Below, piece by piece: positions 1-8,004 of a stretch of 64,000 bases of DNA; the stretch's first letter is position 1; the number at the start of each line of letters is the position of its first letter. The translations under genes and the position numbers were made by a program. The stretch is taken from contig NZ_BDJC01000003.1 in the NCBI RefSeq assembly GCF_002005565.1, positions 62,001 through 126,000 on the forward strand, written 5' to 3'. The stretch comes from Streptomyces sp. JHA26. Its GTDB lineage: Bacteria; Actinomycetota; Actinomycetes; Streptomycetales; Streptomycetaceae. The notes beneath the pieces were generated by a model. That model was given only the letters and a program-made list of their open reading frames with translations, did not search any database and was not told the DNA's origin.

Positions 1-410
1 AAGGTGCTGAGGGAGTAGACCACGTCGTACGGGGCCGTCGTGCCCAAGTACTCGACGGCGTCGGCGTGGACCAGTCGCAGGCCCGGTACATCGGGGTAGC
101 GGGCACGCGCTCTCTCGATCTGGCTGAGGGAGGCATCGACGCCGTCCACCTGCGCCCCGTAGGTGCGGACCAGGTGGGCGGCGTGCCGACCGGGGCCGCA
201 ACCGATGTCCAGGACCCGCAGGCCCCCGATGTCCCCGAGGACGGCGTCCCCCGGCCCGTTCGCAGCAGGACCCCAGCTGATCCGGCCCACTTCCGGCAGG
301 GGAGTGGCGCGCTCCAAGTGGTGCTCTCCGTAGGCGTCCCAGGCGAGACGGGTCTGATGTTCGACGTCCAACACGTCGTCCTCCACGCTGGGTTCAGGGG
401 ATGAGTGCAT
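1..410 (-). CDS. Class I SAM-dependent methyltransferase (3' end cut off by window)
   Basis: Only the first ~136 residues are in the window; the C terminus lies beyond the left edge. The frame starts at ATG 410 and carries the glycine-rich SAM-binding loop [13 protein letters not shown] (residues ~68-80), an acidic residue at the end of strand 2 (VDGVDAS) and the post-II segment [10 protein letters not shown]. This is the usual order in class I (Rossmann-fold) methyltransferases of the UbiE/Methyltransf_11 type. The substrate cannot be told. It is transcribed leftwards, 110 bp downstream of an ABC exporter gene on the same strand, so the two may be co-transcribed. A small-molecule or peptide-tailoring role next to an exporter is possible but is inference. 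The fold is confident, the function unknown. Confidence 0.85.
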   Translation of the reverse strand, partial: MHSSPEPSVEDDVLDVEHQTRLAWDAYGEHHLERATPLPEVGRISWGPAANGPGDAVLGDIGGLRVLDIGCGPGRHAAHLVRTYGAQVDGVDASLSQIERARARYPDVPGLRLVHADAVEYLGTTAPYDVVYSLST

Positions 411-520
411 GGCAGCGCAGCACGTCGGGATCGGCGGTGCGCACGACGGACCAGTCCGCGGTGAGGCTCTCGGCCTCGGCGGTGGTGGGGGAGTCGTCAC
501 CCCGGGGCCTTTCGAGCGGG

Positions 521-2509
521 TCATGCGGGATCCGCGACGGTGGGGGAGCCGGGGCGGGGGATGGTGCCCGTGGGGGCGTACTGGGCGGCCTGCGCGTCGA
601 ACATCGAGGCGTAGCGCCCCCCGGCGGCCATGAGCTCGTCGTGGCTGCCGTGCTCGACGAGGCGTCCGTGGTGCAGGACGTAGATGCGGTCGGCGTGGCG
701 GACGCCGGACATGCGGTGGGTGACCAGGACGACGGCCCGGTCGGGGGCGGCGAGACGGCGGATGCGGTCGAAGGCGGCGATCTCGGCCTCCGGGTCGAGG
801 GCGGAGGTGGGTTCGTCCACGATGAGGACGCCGTCGGCATCCGAGGTGGCGCTGCGCCAGTGGGTCCGGGCGAGACCGATCTTCTGCCACTCGCCGCCCG
901 ACAGTTCGCTCGCGCCGCGGAACATCCGGGCCAGCAGGGTGTGCAGCCCGTCGGGAAGTTTCGCGATGACCGGTCCGGCACCCGCGTAGTCCACGGAAGG
1001 CTGCAGTTCCTCGGGGTCGGCCGCTCGGGCGGGCCGGCCGATGCGGATGTTCAACGCGGCTGTCACGGGCCAGCGTTGGAAGTCCTGGGTGAGCAGTGAG
1101 ACGCGGTCGAAGACCTGGGAGCGGTCCAGGGAGGCGATGTCGGCCTCACCCCACCACACCGTCCCGGTCTGCGGCAGCAGCAGGCCCGACAACACCTTCA
1201 TCAGCGTGCTCTTGCCGGAGCCGTTCTCGCCGACCACGGCGGTGACCGAGCCCATGGGCAGGGTGAGGGAGACCTCGTCGAGGGCGGGGGTCTCCCGGTC
1301 CGGGTAGCGGTAGCTCACCTGGTCGAGGACGATCTGCTTCACCCGCGGGGGAACGGGACCGCCTCCGCCGGTGATGGTGCGCCGTGCCGCCTCGTCCAGG
1401 AACCGGGCGTGGTCGCGGACGTAGAGGGACTCCTCGTGCAGCTGGTTGACGTTCATCACCAGCGCCCCCAGGCTCGCCGAACCGGACCGGACGGCGATGA
1501 CGGCGGTGCCGGCCACGGCCAGACTCATGTGCCCGCTCGTGATCAGCCAGAACATGGCCGCGTACGTCGCCGCCAGGGCGAGTCCGGACAGCGCGGCGGC
1601 CACCCACTCGGTGACGGCCTTGCCGGCGGCCAGCCGCTCCTGCTCGGCCTCGGCGCTCTCCGCCATCCGCTCGTAACGGCTGAGCAGGAACGGCCCGACG
1701 GCGTGGATGCGCACCTCCTGGGCGGCGGTGCGCTCGGTGAGCAGGTTGCCGATGAGGCGGCTGGCCCGCACGTGCTCGACCCAGCTCATCACCGACACGT
1801 ACCGTTCCTGCGCCACCCGCATCGCGCCCCAGCCGCGCGGCGCCGCGATCAGGATCAGCATCGGCAGCAGGGCCGGGTGGAGGATGGTGAGCACACCGGC
1901 CGTGGAGATCAGGGAGATGGTCCCGTTCAGGGCGGCCACGCAGGCGCTGATCATGCGGCGGGCGGATCCGGCGCCGTACTGGGCGACGTCGATCAACCGC
2001 CGGAACTCCGGGTCCTCGATGGCCTCCAGCTCCACGGACGCGGCGGCGGCCAGGTACTGGGTCGTGGCGATCCGCTCGACCAGCGGCTCCAGCCGGCCGG
2101 CCCGCGAGGTCGACCAGCCGGCCAGTCCGGAGTTGACCACGGCCGCTGCGGCGGCGGCGAACAGTCCGGGCAGGACCGCGTGCAGCCGCTGCCCGGGGGT
2201 GCCCGAGCCGAGCAGTGCGTGCATGACGGCGTTGACCGCGAGCAACCCGACCGCGGCGGCGAGACCCTGCCCGATCTCGCTGAGGGCGACCGTGAGCAGC
2301 GCGCGACGGTCCGCCTGCCACGCGATGCGCAAGGTCGCCCCGACCAGCCTCGGCATGGAGCGCAGCGCCGACATCATCGTCAGGTCGAGCCGGGCACGCT
2401 CGTGTTCCGACCAGCCCAGGTCGTAGCGCAGAGGACCGCCGAAGAGCTCCTGCTCGGCGTCGGAGACCTCCGGCTCGGCCATCCGCACGCGTCCGAAGAA
2501 CCGCTTCAC
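521..2509 (-). CDS. ABC exporter half-transporter (fused TMD-NBD)
   Basis: A 662-aa protein with a membrane domain (~residues 60-370, several hydrophobic stretches) followed by an ATPase domain. The ATPase shows Walker [10 protein letters not shown] (~residue 430), signature [14 protein letters not shown], Walker [13 protein letters not shown] and the H-loop VLVTHRM. This TMD-NBD order is that of ABCB/MsbA-like exporters, which work as dimers and pump lipids, peptides or drugs outward. I chose the GTG at 2509 because GGGGAGG lies just upstream in the mRNA; an in-frame ATG at 2566 would add 19 residues with a poorer ribosome site. The next gene on the strand is a methyltransferase. No peptidase domain or precursor gene is obvious, so the substrate is unknown. 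Confidence 0.9.
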   Translation of the reverse strand: MKRFFGRVRMAEPEVSDAEQELFGGPLRYDLGWSEHERARLDLTMMSALRSMPRLVGATLRIAWQADRRALLTVALSEIGQGLAAAVGLLAVNAVMHALLGSGTPGQRLHAVLPGLFAAAAAAVVNSGLAGWSTSRAGRLEPLVERIATTQYLAAAASVELEAIEDPEFRRLIDVAQYGAGSARRMISACVAALNGTISLISTAGVLTILHPALLPMLILIAAPRGWGAMRVAQERYVSVMSWVEHVRASRLIGNLLTERTAAQEVRIHAVGPFLLSRYERMAESAEAEQERLAAGKAVTEWVAAALSGLALAATYAAMFWLITSGHMSLAVAGTAVIAVRSGSASLGALVMNVNQLHEESLYVRDHARFLDEAARRTITGGGGPVPPRVKQIVLDQVSYRYPDRETPALDEVSLTLPMGSVTAVVGENGSGKSTLMKVLSGLLLPQTGTVWWGEADIASLDRSQVFDRVSLLTQDFQRWPVTAALNIRIGRPARAADPEELQPSVDYAGAGPVIAKLPDGLHTLLARMFRGASELSGGEWQKIGLARTHWRSATSDADGVLIVDEPTSALDPEAEIAAFDRIRRLAAPDRAVVLVTHRMSGVRHADRIYVLHHGRLVEHGSHDELMAAGGRYASMFDAQAAQYAPTGTIPRPGSPTVADPA

Positions 2510-3449
2510 AGCGCGCCTCCCCGCCCGGACCGGCTCCCTGCCCGGAGAACCGGCACAGGCAGCCACCGCACCGTGGTGGCCGTGATCATCCGTACAGAGG
2601 CCCTGCGGCCGAACTCGTCGCGATACGAGTGCTCCTCACTCCGTGCCGCGTCATGGGGTGTCGCCTGTGCTGGTGTCCTGGCCGAAGTCAATGTGGTCCC
2701 CCTCGACGGTCGTGCGGCTGGTTCGTGTGGCTCAACGAGCCGACCGGGATTTCGAACACATGTGTTTCGGTCTTGTCGGTAACCCCGGGATAGAGCGCGC
2801 GCCGGAGCTTGCGGGTGGCATCGACCCTTGCGGCCCCTGGGCCGGGGGCCGGAGCGACGGTGGCCAAAACGCCGAGCATGCCGCTGCCGCTGTCGTTGCG
2901 GCACCCGGGGCCGGGGCCGGGGCCGAGGCCGGGGCGCTCTTCGACCGCGCCGAAACTCCGCCGTGCTCTTCCCGGAGCCCGGCCTCTCAGCGTTCCATCG
3001 AGGATGCGCTTCGGTTCGGTGGACGTCCCGCCTGCGGGATCACATGGTCAGGGAAGTCGCCGGTTCGACCGACCGGTGATGCGGTGCTGTGTCGCCGCGC
3101 CGTTCGATGCTCGGGATCTTCGGTGAACCTTGGGCGCCTCCACCTGCGGGTCGGTATGACGGTGTCCCGGGCCGGCTGACCGATGGTGGTGCGTGGTCCG
3201 GCTCCCGACCGAGCGCCGCCGCCCCTGACTGCCGTCCGAACCGCTCGAGTGACGGTCGTCACGGATGCCCCCGAGAACGGACGAGCACGGCCTTGTCCGG
3301 CGCGGTACGCGGGTGACCGGTGCCCAGCCGGGTCCACACACAGGCCATCGTGACGACACCACGCTTTGGAGGCAGAAGTTCTCAAAGGGCTTGGCAAACA
3401 AGGCGGTTGAGGCATCCTTGTGTGTGGATCACGCGGAGAAGGGGGATGT
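2510..3449. other. Intergenic region, no convincing gene; contains a 12-bp palindrome
   Basis: About 940 bp between the leftward exporter and the rightward SLATT gene. Open frames on both strands are Arg/Pro/Gly-rich and look like shadows of GC-rich DNA; a run of GGGGCC-type repeats sits near 2905-2940. A perfect 12-bp palindrome (AACACATGTGTT) lies at 2755-2766, possibly an operator. Two short leftward frames lie directly upstream of the exporter: one beginning at ATG ~2660 (22 codons), and one ending in the TGA that overlaps the exporter's GTG. Neither has a recognisable match. Confidence 0.4.
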
Positions 3450-4334
3450 GTGTCGGTGGTGATCGACTACGAGGACTTCCCCGCGCTGTACCGTGCGGCC
3501 GACGCGAATTCGCTCAAGGGACAGCGGCGGCACACCATCGTGACACGCTTCCAGCTCGGCGCGTTGGTGACGGCTGCCGCCTTCGGTGCGGTGGCCTTAC
3601 GGGCCGGGGACACGGACGTGGCAGCCGTGCTGGCCTCGGTGGCCTTCGGGGCGGCTCTGGTGAGCGATGTGTACATGCTGAAGGAGCGCCCCGACCGGCA
3701 GTGGTACGTCGGGCGCGCGGTCGCCGAGTCGACGAAGACCCTGACCTGGCGCTACCTGGTGGGCGGCAGTCCGCTGAGCATCGCCGAACTCGACGACGAA
3801 CAGGCCGCGGACCTGCTGCTCGCGCGTTTCGTCGAGATCGAGTCCGACGTCGAGCCGGTCCTGTTGATCCCCGATCACGGCAGTCCGGAGCAGGTGACCG
3901 AGGGCATGCGCCGGGTCCGGGCGCTTCCCTTGGAGCGACGCCGTGAGCTGTACCTGCGGGAGCGGATCAGGGACCAGCAGGAATGGTACGGGACGAAAGC
4001 ACGCTGGAACGAACGCAGAGCCACGCAGTGGTCGGTCGCCCTCGCCACGCTCGAACTCCTCGGCCTGGCCGCCGGAGTACTGAAGTCCGCCGGTGTGATC
4101 GACATCGATCTTCTCGGCCTGGCGGCCGCACTGGCCGCGGCCGGAGCCGCGTGGGTGCAGACCAGACAACACCAGAACCTCGCCACCGCGTATGCGCTGG
4201 CGCATCACGAACTGGCCACCATCGGCCTGCGGGTGCGGCACGTGCGGACCGAGGAGGAATGGGCGAGCTTCGTCGGGGGATCGGAGGACGCGATCTCCCG
4301 CGAACACACCCTGTGGAGGGCCTCGCACTCATGA
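3450..4334 (+). CDS. SLATT/DUF4231-type two-TM membrane protein
   Basis: A 294-aa protein with two hydrophobic helical hairpins. One is near residues 30-65 (ALVTAAAFGAVAL, then AAVLASVAFGAALVSDVYM); the other is near 195-235 (LATLELLGLAAGVL, then LLGLAAALAAAGAAWV). Between and after them are charged helical segments, including the RERIRDQQEWYGTKARWNE stretch. This matches the SLATT (SMODS and SLOG-associating 2TM effector)/DUF4231 group, predicted membrane-perturbing effectors in nucleotide-sensing conflict systems. The start is GTG 3450, preceded by GGAGAAGGGGG; an upstream GTG at 3420 is less well placed. The stop overlaps the ATG of the next gene (ATGA), so it is probably co-translated with the TIR-WD40 protein. 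A toxic or pore role is inferred from the family, not seen. Confidence 0.75.
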   Translation: MSVVIDYEDFPALYRAADANSLKGQRRHTIVTRFQLGALVTAAAFGAVALRAGDTDVAAVLASVAFGAALVSDVYMLKERPDRQWYVGRAVAESTKTLTWRYLVGGSPLSIAELDDEQAADLLLARFVEIESDVEPVLLIPDHGSPEQVTEGMRRVRALPLERRRELYLRERIRDQQEWYGTKARWNERRATQWSVALATLELLGLAAGVLKSAGVIDIDLLGLAAALAAAGAAWVQTRQHQNLATAYALAHHELATIGLRVRHVRTEEEWASFVGGSEDAISREHTLWRASHS

Positions 4335-7321
4335 AGCCGCCCGGTTCGTTCCGCAACTCCTACGACGCCTTCCTCTCCTACAGTCACATGGCGGACAGCG
4401 TGCTCGCCCCCGCCCTGCAACAAGGGTTGCACCGTCTGGCAAAGCCCTGGAACCGGCCGCGCGCCCTGCGGGTGTTCCGTGACCAGGCCAGCCTCGCGGC
4501 CAACCCGGATCTGTGGACGACGATCGAACAGGCCCTGCGGAACTCGCGCTACTTCATCCTCCTGGCGTCACCGCAGTCGGCCCGGTCGCCGTGGGTACGG
4601 CGGGAGATCTCCTTCTGGAAGGCGCACCACGGCACCGACACGATGCTGATCGTCCTCACGGACGGCGAGATCGTGTGGGACCACCGTCGGGCCGACTTCG
4701 ACTGGGCGCGGACCACGGCCCTGCCCGACGACCTGCGGGGCTGCTTCCCGGGCGAACCCCTCTGGGTGGACCTGCGCTGGGCCGTCCCGGAGCGCGCGCT
4801 TTCCCTGGACCACGGAAGGTTCCGGGAAGCGGTCGGCACACTGGCCGCCACCGTCCACGGGATCTCCAAGGACGAGCTGGACAGCGAGGAGGTACGGCAG
4901 CATGCCCGCACCGTGCGGCTGCGCCGTGCCGGTGTGTCCGCCCTGACGGCGCTGCTGGTGATCGCGCTGATCATGGCGAACCTCGCCGACCAGCGACGGC
5001 AGGAGGCCGACGAACAGCGGCGGCAGGCTGGGGAGCAGCGCCGTCTGGCCACGGTGCGGGCACTGCAGGCGGAAGCCGAGAACCTGCGCGAGAAGGATCC
5101 GCTCACCTCGCTCCGGTTCAGCATGGCCGCCCTGAGCATCGAGCAGACGGCGGAAGCACGAGAGGGACTGCTCACCACCCTGCAACGCACTCGTCTGGCA
5201 GGCACCTCCGTGGGGAGCGTCGGAAAATCGGACCCGGCGTCCTACAGCACCGACGGCACCCTGCTGGCAACCGCGGCCCCGTTCGCCGGGGCCAAGAGCG
5301 CCGCAAGGCGCACGGTCAGCCTGTGGGACACGAGTGACATCGTCCGCCCGCGCCGACTGGCCACGCTCACCGGTCACGCGGAGCCCGTCAACAACCTCGC
5401 TTTCAGGTCCGACGGGCGTCTGTTGGTGACCATCGGCAACGCCGGTCGCGACGAGCAGTTCCGCACCAGCCTGGTGCTGTGGGATCTCTCGGACCGGACC
5501 CACCCCCGCCGGGTGCTGCACTGGAAGGACCTGCGCGAAACGGCGGAAGCGGCGTTCAGCCCGGATGGCAGGACCATGGCCGTGGTGTCGGGTAGAGCGA
5601 ACGGCACACTCCAGCTGTGGGACATCACCCAGCCGTCCGCGCCGCGCCGGCTGACCGCACCGCTGCCCGCCGTCGATTCGGACGACGTGATGTTCAGTCC
5701 CGACGGGCACACCCTCGTCACCGGCTCGAGCCTGTTCACCGCCTCGGACGGTTCCCTCGAGCCCGAGAGCGTCACCCACCTCACGGGTTGGACGGCGTGG
5801 GACATCCGTGATGTCCGCAATCCCAGAGCGGTCTCCCGACAAGGGCTTTTCGGCAGCGCAGTGTTCAGCCGCACCGCACCCGTTCTCGCCGTGGGCCGTG
5901 ACAGAAACGTCACGCTGTGGGACCTCCGCCGCCCTCAGTCACCCAGACAACTGGCCACGTTCGCGCACAAAGACCAAGTGGAAGCGGCGGCGTTCAGTCC
6001 GGACGGTCGCCACCTGGTCGTCTCCTTGCTGGATGACTCCACCTTCCTCCGGGACGTGAGCGATCCCTCTCGTCCCGGCGAGCCGGTCATGTTGGGCGGG
6101 CACGACACCCCGGTTCACGCCATCGCCTTCAGCCGTGACGGCCGGACCGTCAGCCTGGCGGACACCTCCGGCTCTCTCACCAGATGGCTCGTCCACAACC
6201 AGGCTCCGACCCGTGCCGCCACCCTGCGCATGGACTCCACCGGGCTGAACGCGTCCGCGTTCAGCCCGGACGGCCGCAAACTGGCGGTTGCGGCCTTCGG
6301 CGGTGAGGTGTGGCTCTGGGACACCTCCGACCCCGCCCGCCCGCGCAGACAGAAACTGCTCACCGGACAGCTCCAGAAAGCCACGGCGGTCTCCTTCAAC
6401 GGTGACGGCACCGTGCTGGCCGTCGGCAGCCAGGCCGGCGAGACCCAACAGACCGGCAGGATCTCGTTGTGGGACACCACTGATCTGAGCGCACCACGTC
6501 ACCTGGGCGACATCACCCCGAGGTCCGGGGTGTCGTCGCTGGCGTTCAGCCCTCGCCGCCCGCTGCTCGTGGCCGCCGGTTCCCGGTTCCTCGGCCCCGT
6601 GTGGATCCACGCCTGGGACGTCCATGACCCGAAGAATCCGGTGGAGACCTGGCGGATGGATCCGTACGAACCCCGCGGATGGTCTCTGAACATGGACTTC
6701 ACCGGGAACACCCCGGTGGTCTTCGGCCCGGACGGCACGACGGTTGCTCTGCCCGACGAGCTGTGGAACTTCACCGACCCCTCCGATCCGACCCCGCTGC
6801 CCGCGCGCGGGTCCTCGGAGTACCGGACACTGGGCGAGGAGAGCTTCGATTTCGCGGGTTACCGCGCCGACGGACGAGAACTGGTCACCCATGGGAGCAG
6901 ACGCCTGTCCGTGTGGTCCGTGAGTCCCACAACCGGACGCAAGCTCCTGAGCTCGGCCGAAGCCCCCGGAGACGTCACACAGATCGACGCCCACCCCGAG
7001 GGCCACCTGGTCGTCACGGGAACCGGATCCGGTCGCGCGGAGCTGTGGACCATCGGCGGCTCAAGACCGCCGACCCACACGGCGACACTGACGGACACCA
7101 CGGTCGAGGTGACAGACGCACGGTTCAGCGGCGACCGGAAGACTCTCGCCGTCACCCTGGACACCGGCACGGTGGAACTCTGGAACCTCGGTGGCCTACC
7201 GGCCATCGCCGCCGACCCGACCGCAGCGGCCTGTGACATCACCGGTCGCGGCCTGTCCCGCGAGGAGTGGCAGAAGTACGCCCCCGGCTTGCCATACGAA
7301 TCCACCTGCCCGCGCCCGTGA
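4331..7321 (+). CDS. TIR domain - transmembrane - WD40 repeat protein
   Basis: A 996-aa protein starting at an ATG that overlaps the previous stop. Residues ~8-150 form a TIR domain (YDAFLSYSH near residue 11; SPWVRREISFW near 86-96). Glu92 falls where the catalytic glutamate of NAD-cleaving TIRs such as SARM1 lies (a W-V-x-x-E pattern). A hydrophobic segment at ~200-220 (VSALTALLVIALIMANLA) is followed by a charged coiled-coil-like stretch rich in Q, R and E (~222-260). From ~residue 295 to the end there are many WD40-type blades (SPDGR.. and LWDTSD-like strand ends). The layout suggests a membrane-anchored sensor whose propeller detects a trigger and whose TIR acts as effector. It is coupled to the SLATT gene and lies against an IS remnant. 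The defence role is inferred; signalling or scaffold roles remain possible. Confidence 0.85.
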   Translation: MKPPGSFRNSYDAFLSYSHMADSVLAPALQQGLHRLAKPWNRPRALRVFRDQASLAANPDLWTTIEQALRNSRYFILLASPQSARSPWVRREISFWKAHHGTDTMLIVLTDGEIVWDHRRADFDWARTTALPDDLRGCFPGEPLWVDLRWAVPERALSLDHGRFREAVGTLAATVHGISKDELDSEEVRQHARTVRLRRAGVSALTALLVIALIMANLADQRRQEADEQRRQAGEQRRLATVRALQAEAENLREKDPLTSLRFSMAALSIEQTAEAREGLLTTLQRTRLAGTSVGSVGKSDPASYSTDGTLLATAAPFAGAKSAARRTVSLWDTSDIVRPRRLATLTGHAEPVNNLAFRSDGRLLVTIGNAGRDEQFRTSLVLWDLSDRTHPRRVLHWKDLRETAEAAFSPDGRTMAVVSGRANGTLQLWDITQPSAPRRLTAPLPAVDSDDVMFSPDGHTLVTGSSLFTASDGSLEPESVTHLTGWTAWDIRDVRNPRAVSRQGLFGSAVFSRTAPVLAVGRDRNVTLWDLRRPQSPRQLATFAHKDQVEAAAFSPDGRHLVVSLLDDSTFLRDVSDPSRPGEPVMLGGHDTPVHAIAFSRDGRTVSLADTSGSLTRWLVHNQAPTRAATLRMDSTGLNASAFSPDGRKLAVAAFGGEVWLWDTSDPARPRRQKLLTGQLQKATAVSFNGDGTVLAVGSQAGETQQTGRISLWDTTDLSAPRHLGDITPRSGVSSLAFSPRRPLLVAAGSRFLGPVWIHAWDVHDPKNPVETWRMDPYEPRGWSLNMDFTGNTPVVFGPDGTTVALPDELWNFTDPSDPTPLPARGSSEYRTLGEESFDFAGYRADGRELVTHGSRRLSVWSVSPTTGRKLLSSAEAPGDVTQIDAHPEGHLVVTGTGSGRAELWTIGGSRPPTHTATLTDTTVEVTDARFSGDRKTLAVTLDTGTVELWNLGGLPAIAADPTAAACDITGRGLSREEWQKYAPGLPYESTCPRP

Positions 7322-7336
7322 CCTGCCTCACTCGCT

Positions 7337-7987
7337 TGGGAAGTGTCTGGCAAACGAGCGGTGTTACTGGGGTGGTTGGGGCTGCCGGCAGGCGGCCGTC
7401 GAAGGCGTTCAACGCGGTCTTCCAGCGCATGCTCCAGCGAGCCTGGCCCTTGCCCGTGGGATCGAGCGACATGATCGCCATGTGGACGCACTGCAGGGCG
7501 GCCTGCTCGTTACCGCCTCGGGCAGGCCCTTGGGCCCGTCGCAGACCAGCATCAGGACGTCGTTGACGCCGCGGTTCTTGATCTCGGTGAGGATGTGCAG
7601 CCAGTGCTTGGCGCCCTCGCCGCCGTCGCCGGCCCACAGCCCCAGGATCTCCCGCCGGCCCTCGACCGTGACCGCGAGGGCCACATGGATGGGCCGGTTG
7701 GCGACCGCGCCGTCGCGGATCTGCTTGTCATAGCCGAGGTGGCCGGTGATCTCGCCCTCCAGGGCGGACTCCAGCAACCGCTTGGTCAGCTGCAGCAGTC
7801 CGCCCTCGCCGGTCAGCCGTAGGCCTTGAACCCGGACCCGGCTCACCAGCTCGTCGATCAGCTGGTCGTCCACGGCCTTCGCCGACACAGCCGCTGCCGA
7901 CTCGACAGCGTCCTGCTCGGCCACGTTCTCACTGGTCATCGACGCATCCTCCACGATCGGGAGTTACACCGAACGATTTACCGTCCC
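7337..7987 (-). mobile_element. IS256-family insertion sequence remnant with imperfect terminal repeats
   Basis: A transposase remnant is bounded by similar ends. The right end (7337-7369, reading GGGAAGTGTCTGGCAAACGA) and the left end (7962-7987, read in reverse GGACGGTAAATCGTTCGGTG) align as imperfect inverted repeats around a shared AA-CGTTCGGTGT-ACT-like core. The full element should be ~1.4 kb, so more than half has been lost internally. It begins ~16 bp after the TIR-WD40 stop codon, marking a boundary between the SLATT/TIR pair and the transporter genes. I did not identify a target-site duplication. Confidence 0.75.
7370..7939 (-). pseudogene. IS256-family transposase, internally deleted and frameshifted
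   Basis: Starting at ATG 7939, the frame gives an IS256 N terminus (ELVSRVRVQGLRLTGEGGLLQ, then LLESALEGEITGHLGYDK). It jumps directly to the segment IRDGAVANRPIHVALAVTVEGRREILGLW, skipping the region that normally separates them, including the first part of the catalytic core. After GLPEAV there is a second deletion plus a frameshift. The C-terminal block NEQAALQCVHMAIMSLDPTGKG follows in another frame (~7500 down to ~7400), ending with the family's WKTALNAFDGRL motif. Catalytic residues are missing, so it is inactive. It could still be moved by an intact relative if the ends are functional. Confidence 0.85.
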
Positions 7988-8004
7988 GTCCGTCGTGTCC
8001 GGCT

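Noticed and set aside
2643..3179. Rightward open frame upstream of the SLATT gene
   Set aside because: Repetitive Ala/Gly/Pro composition, no ribosome site and no family resemblance.
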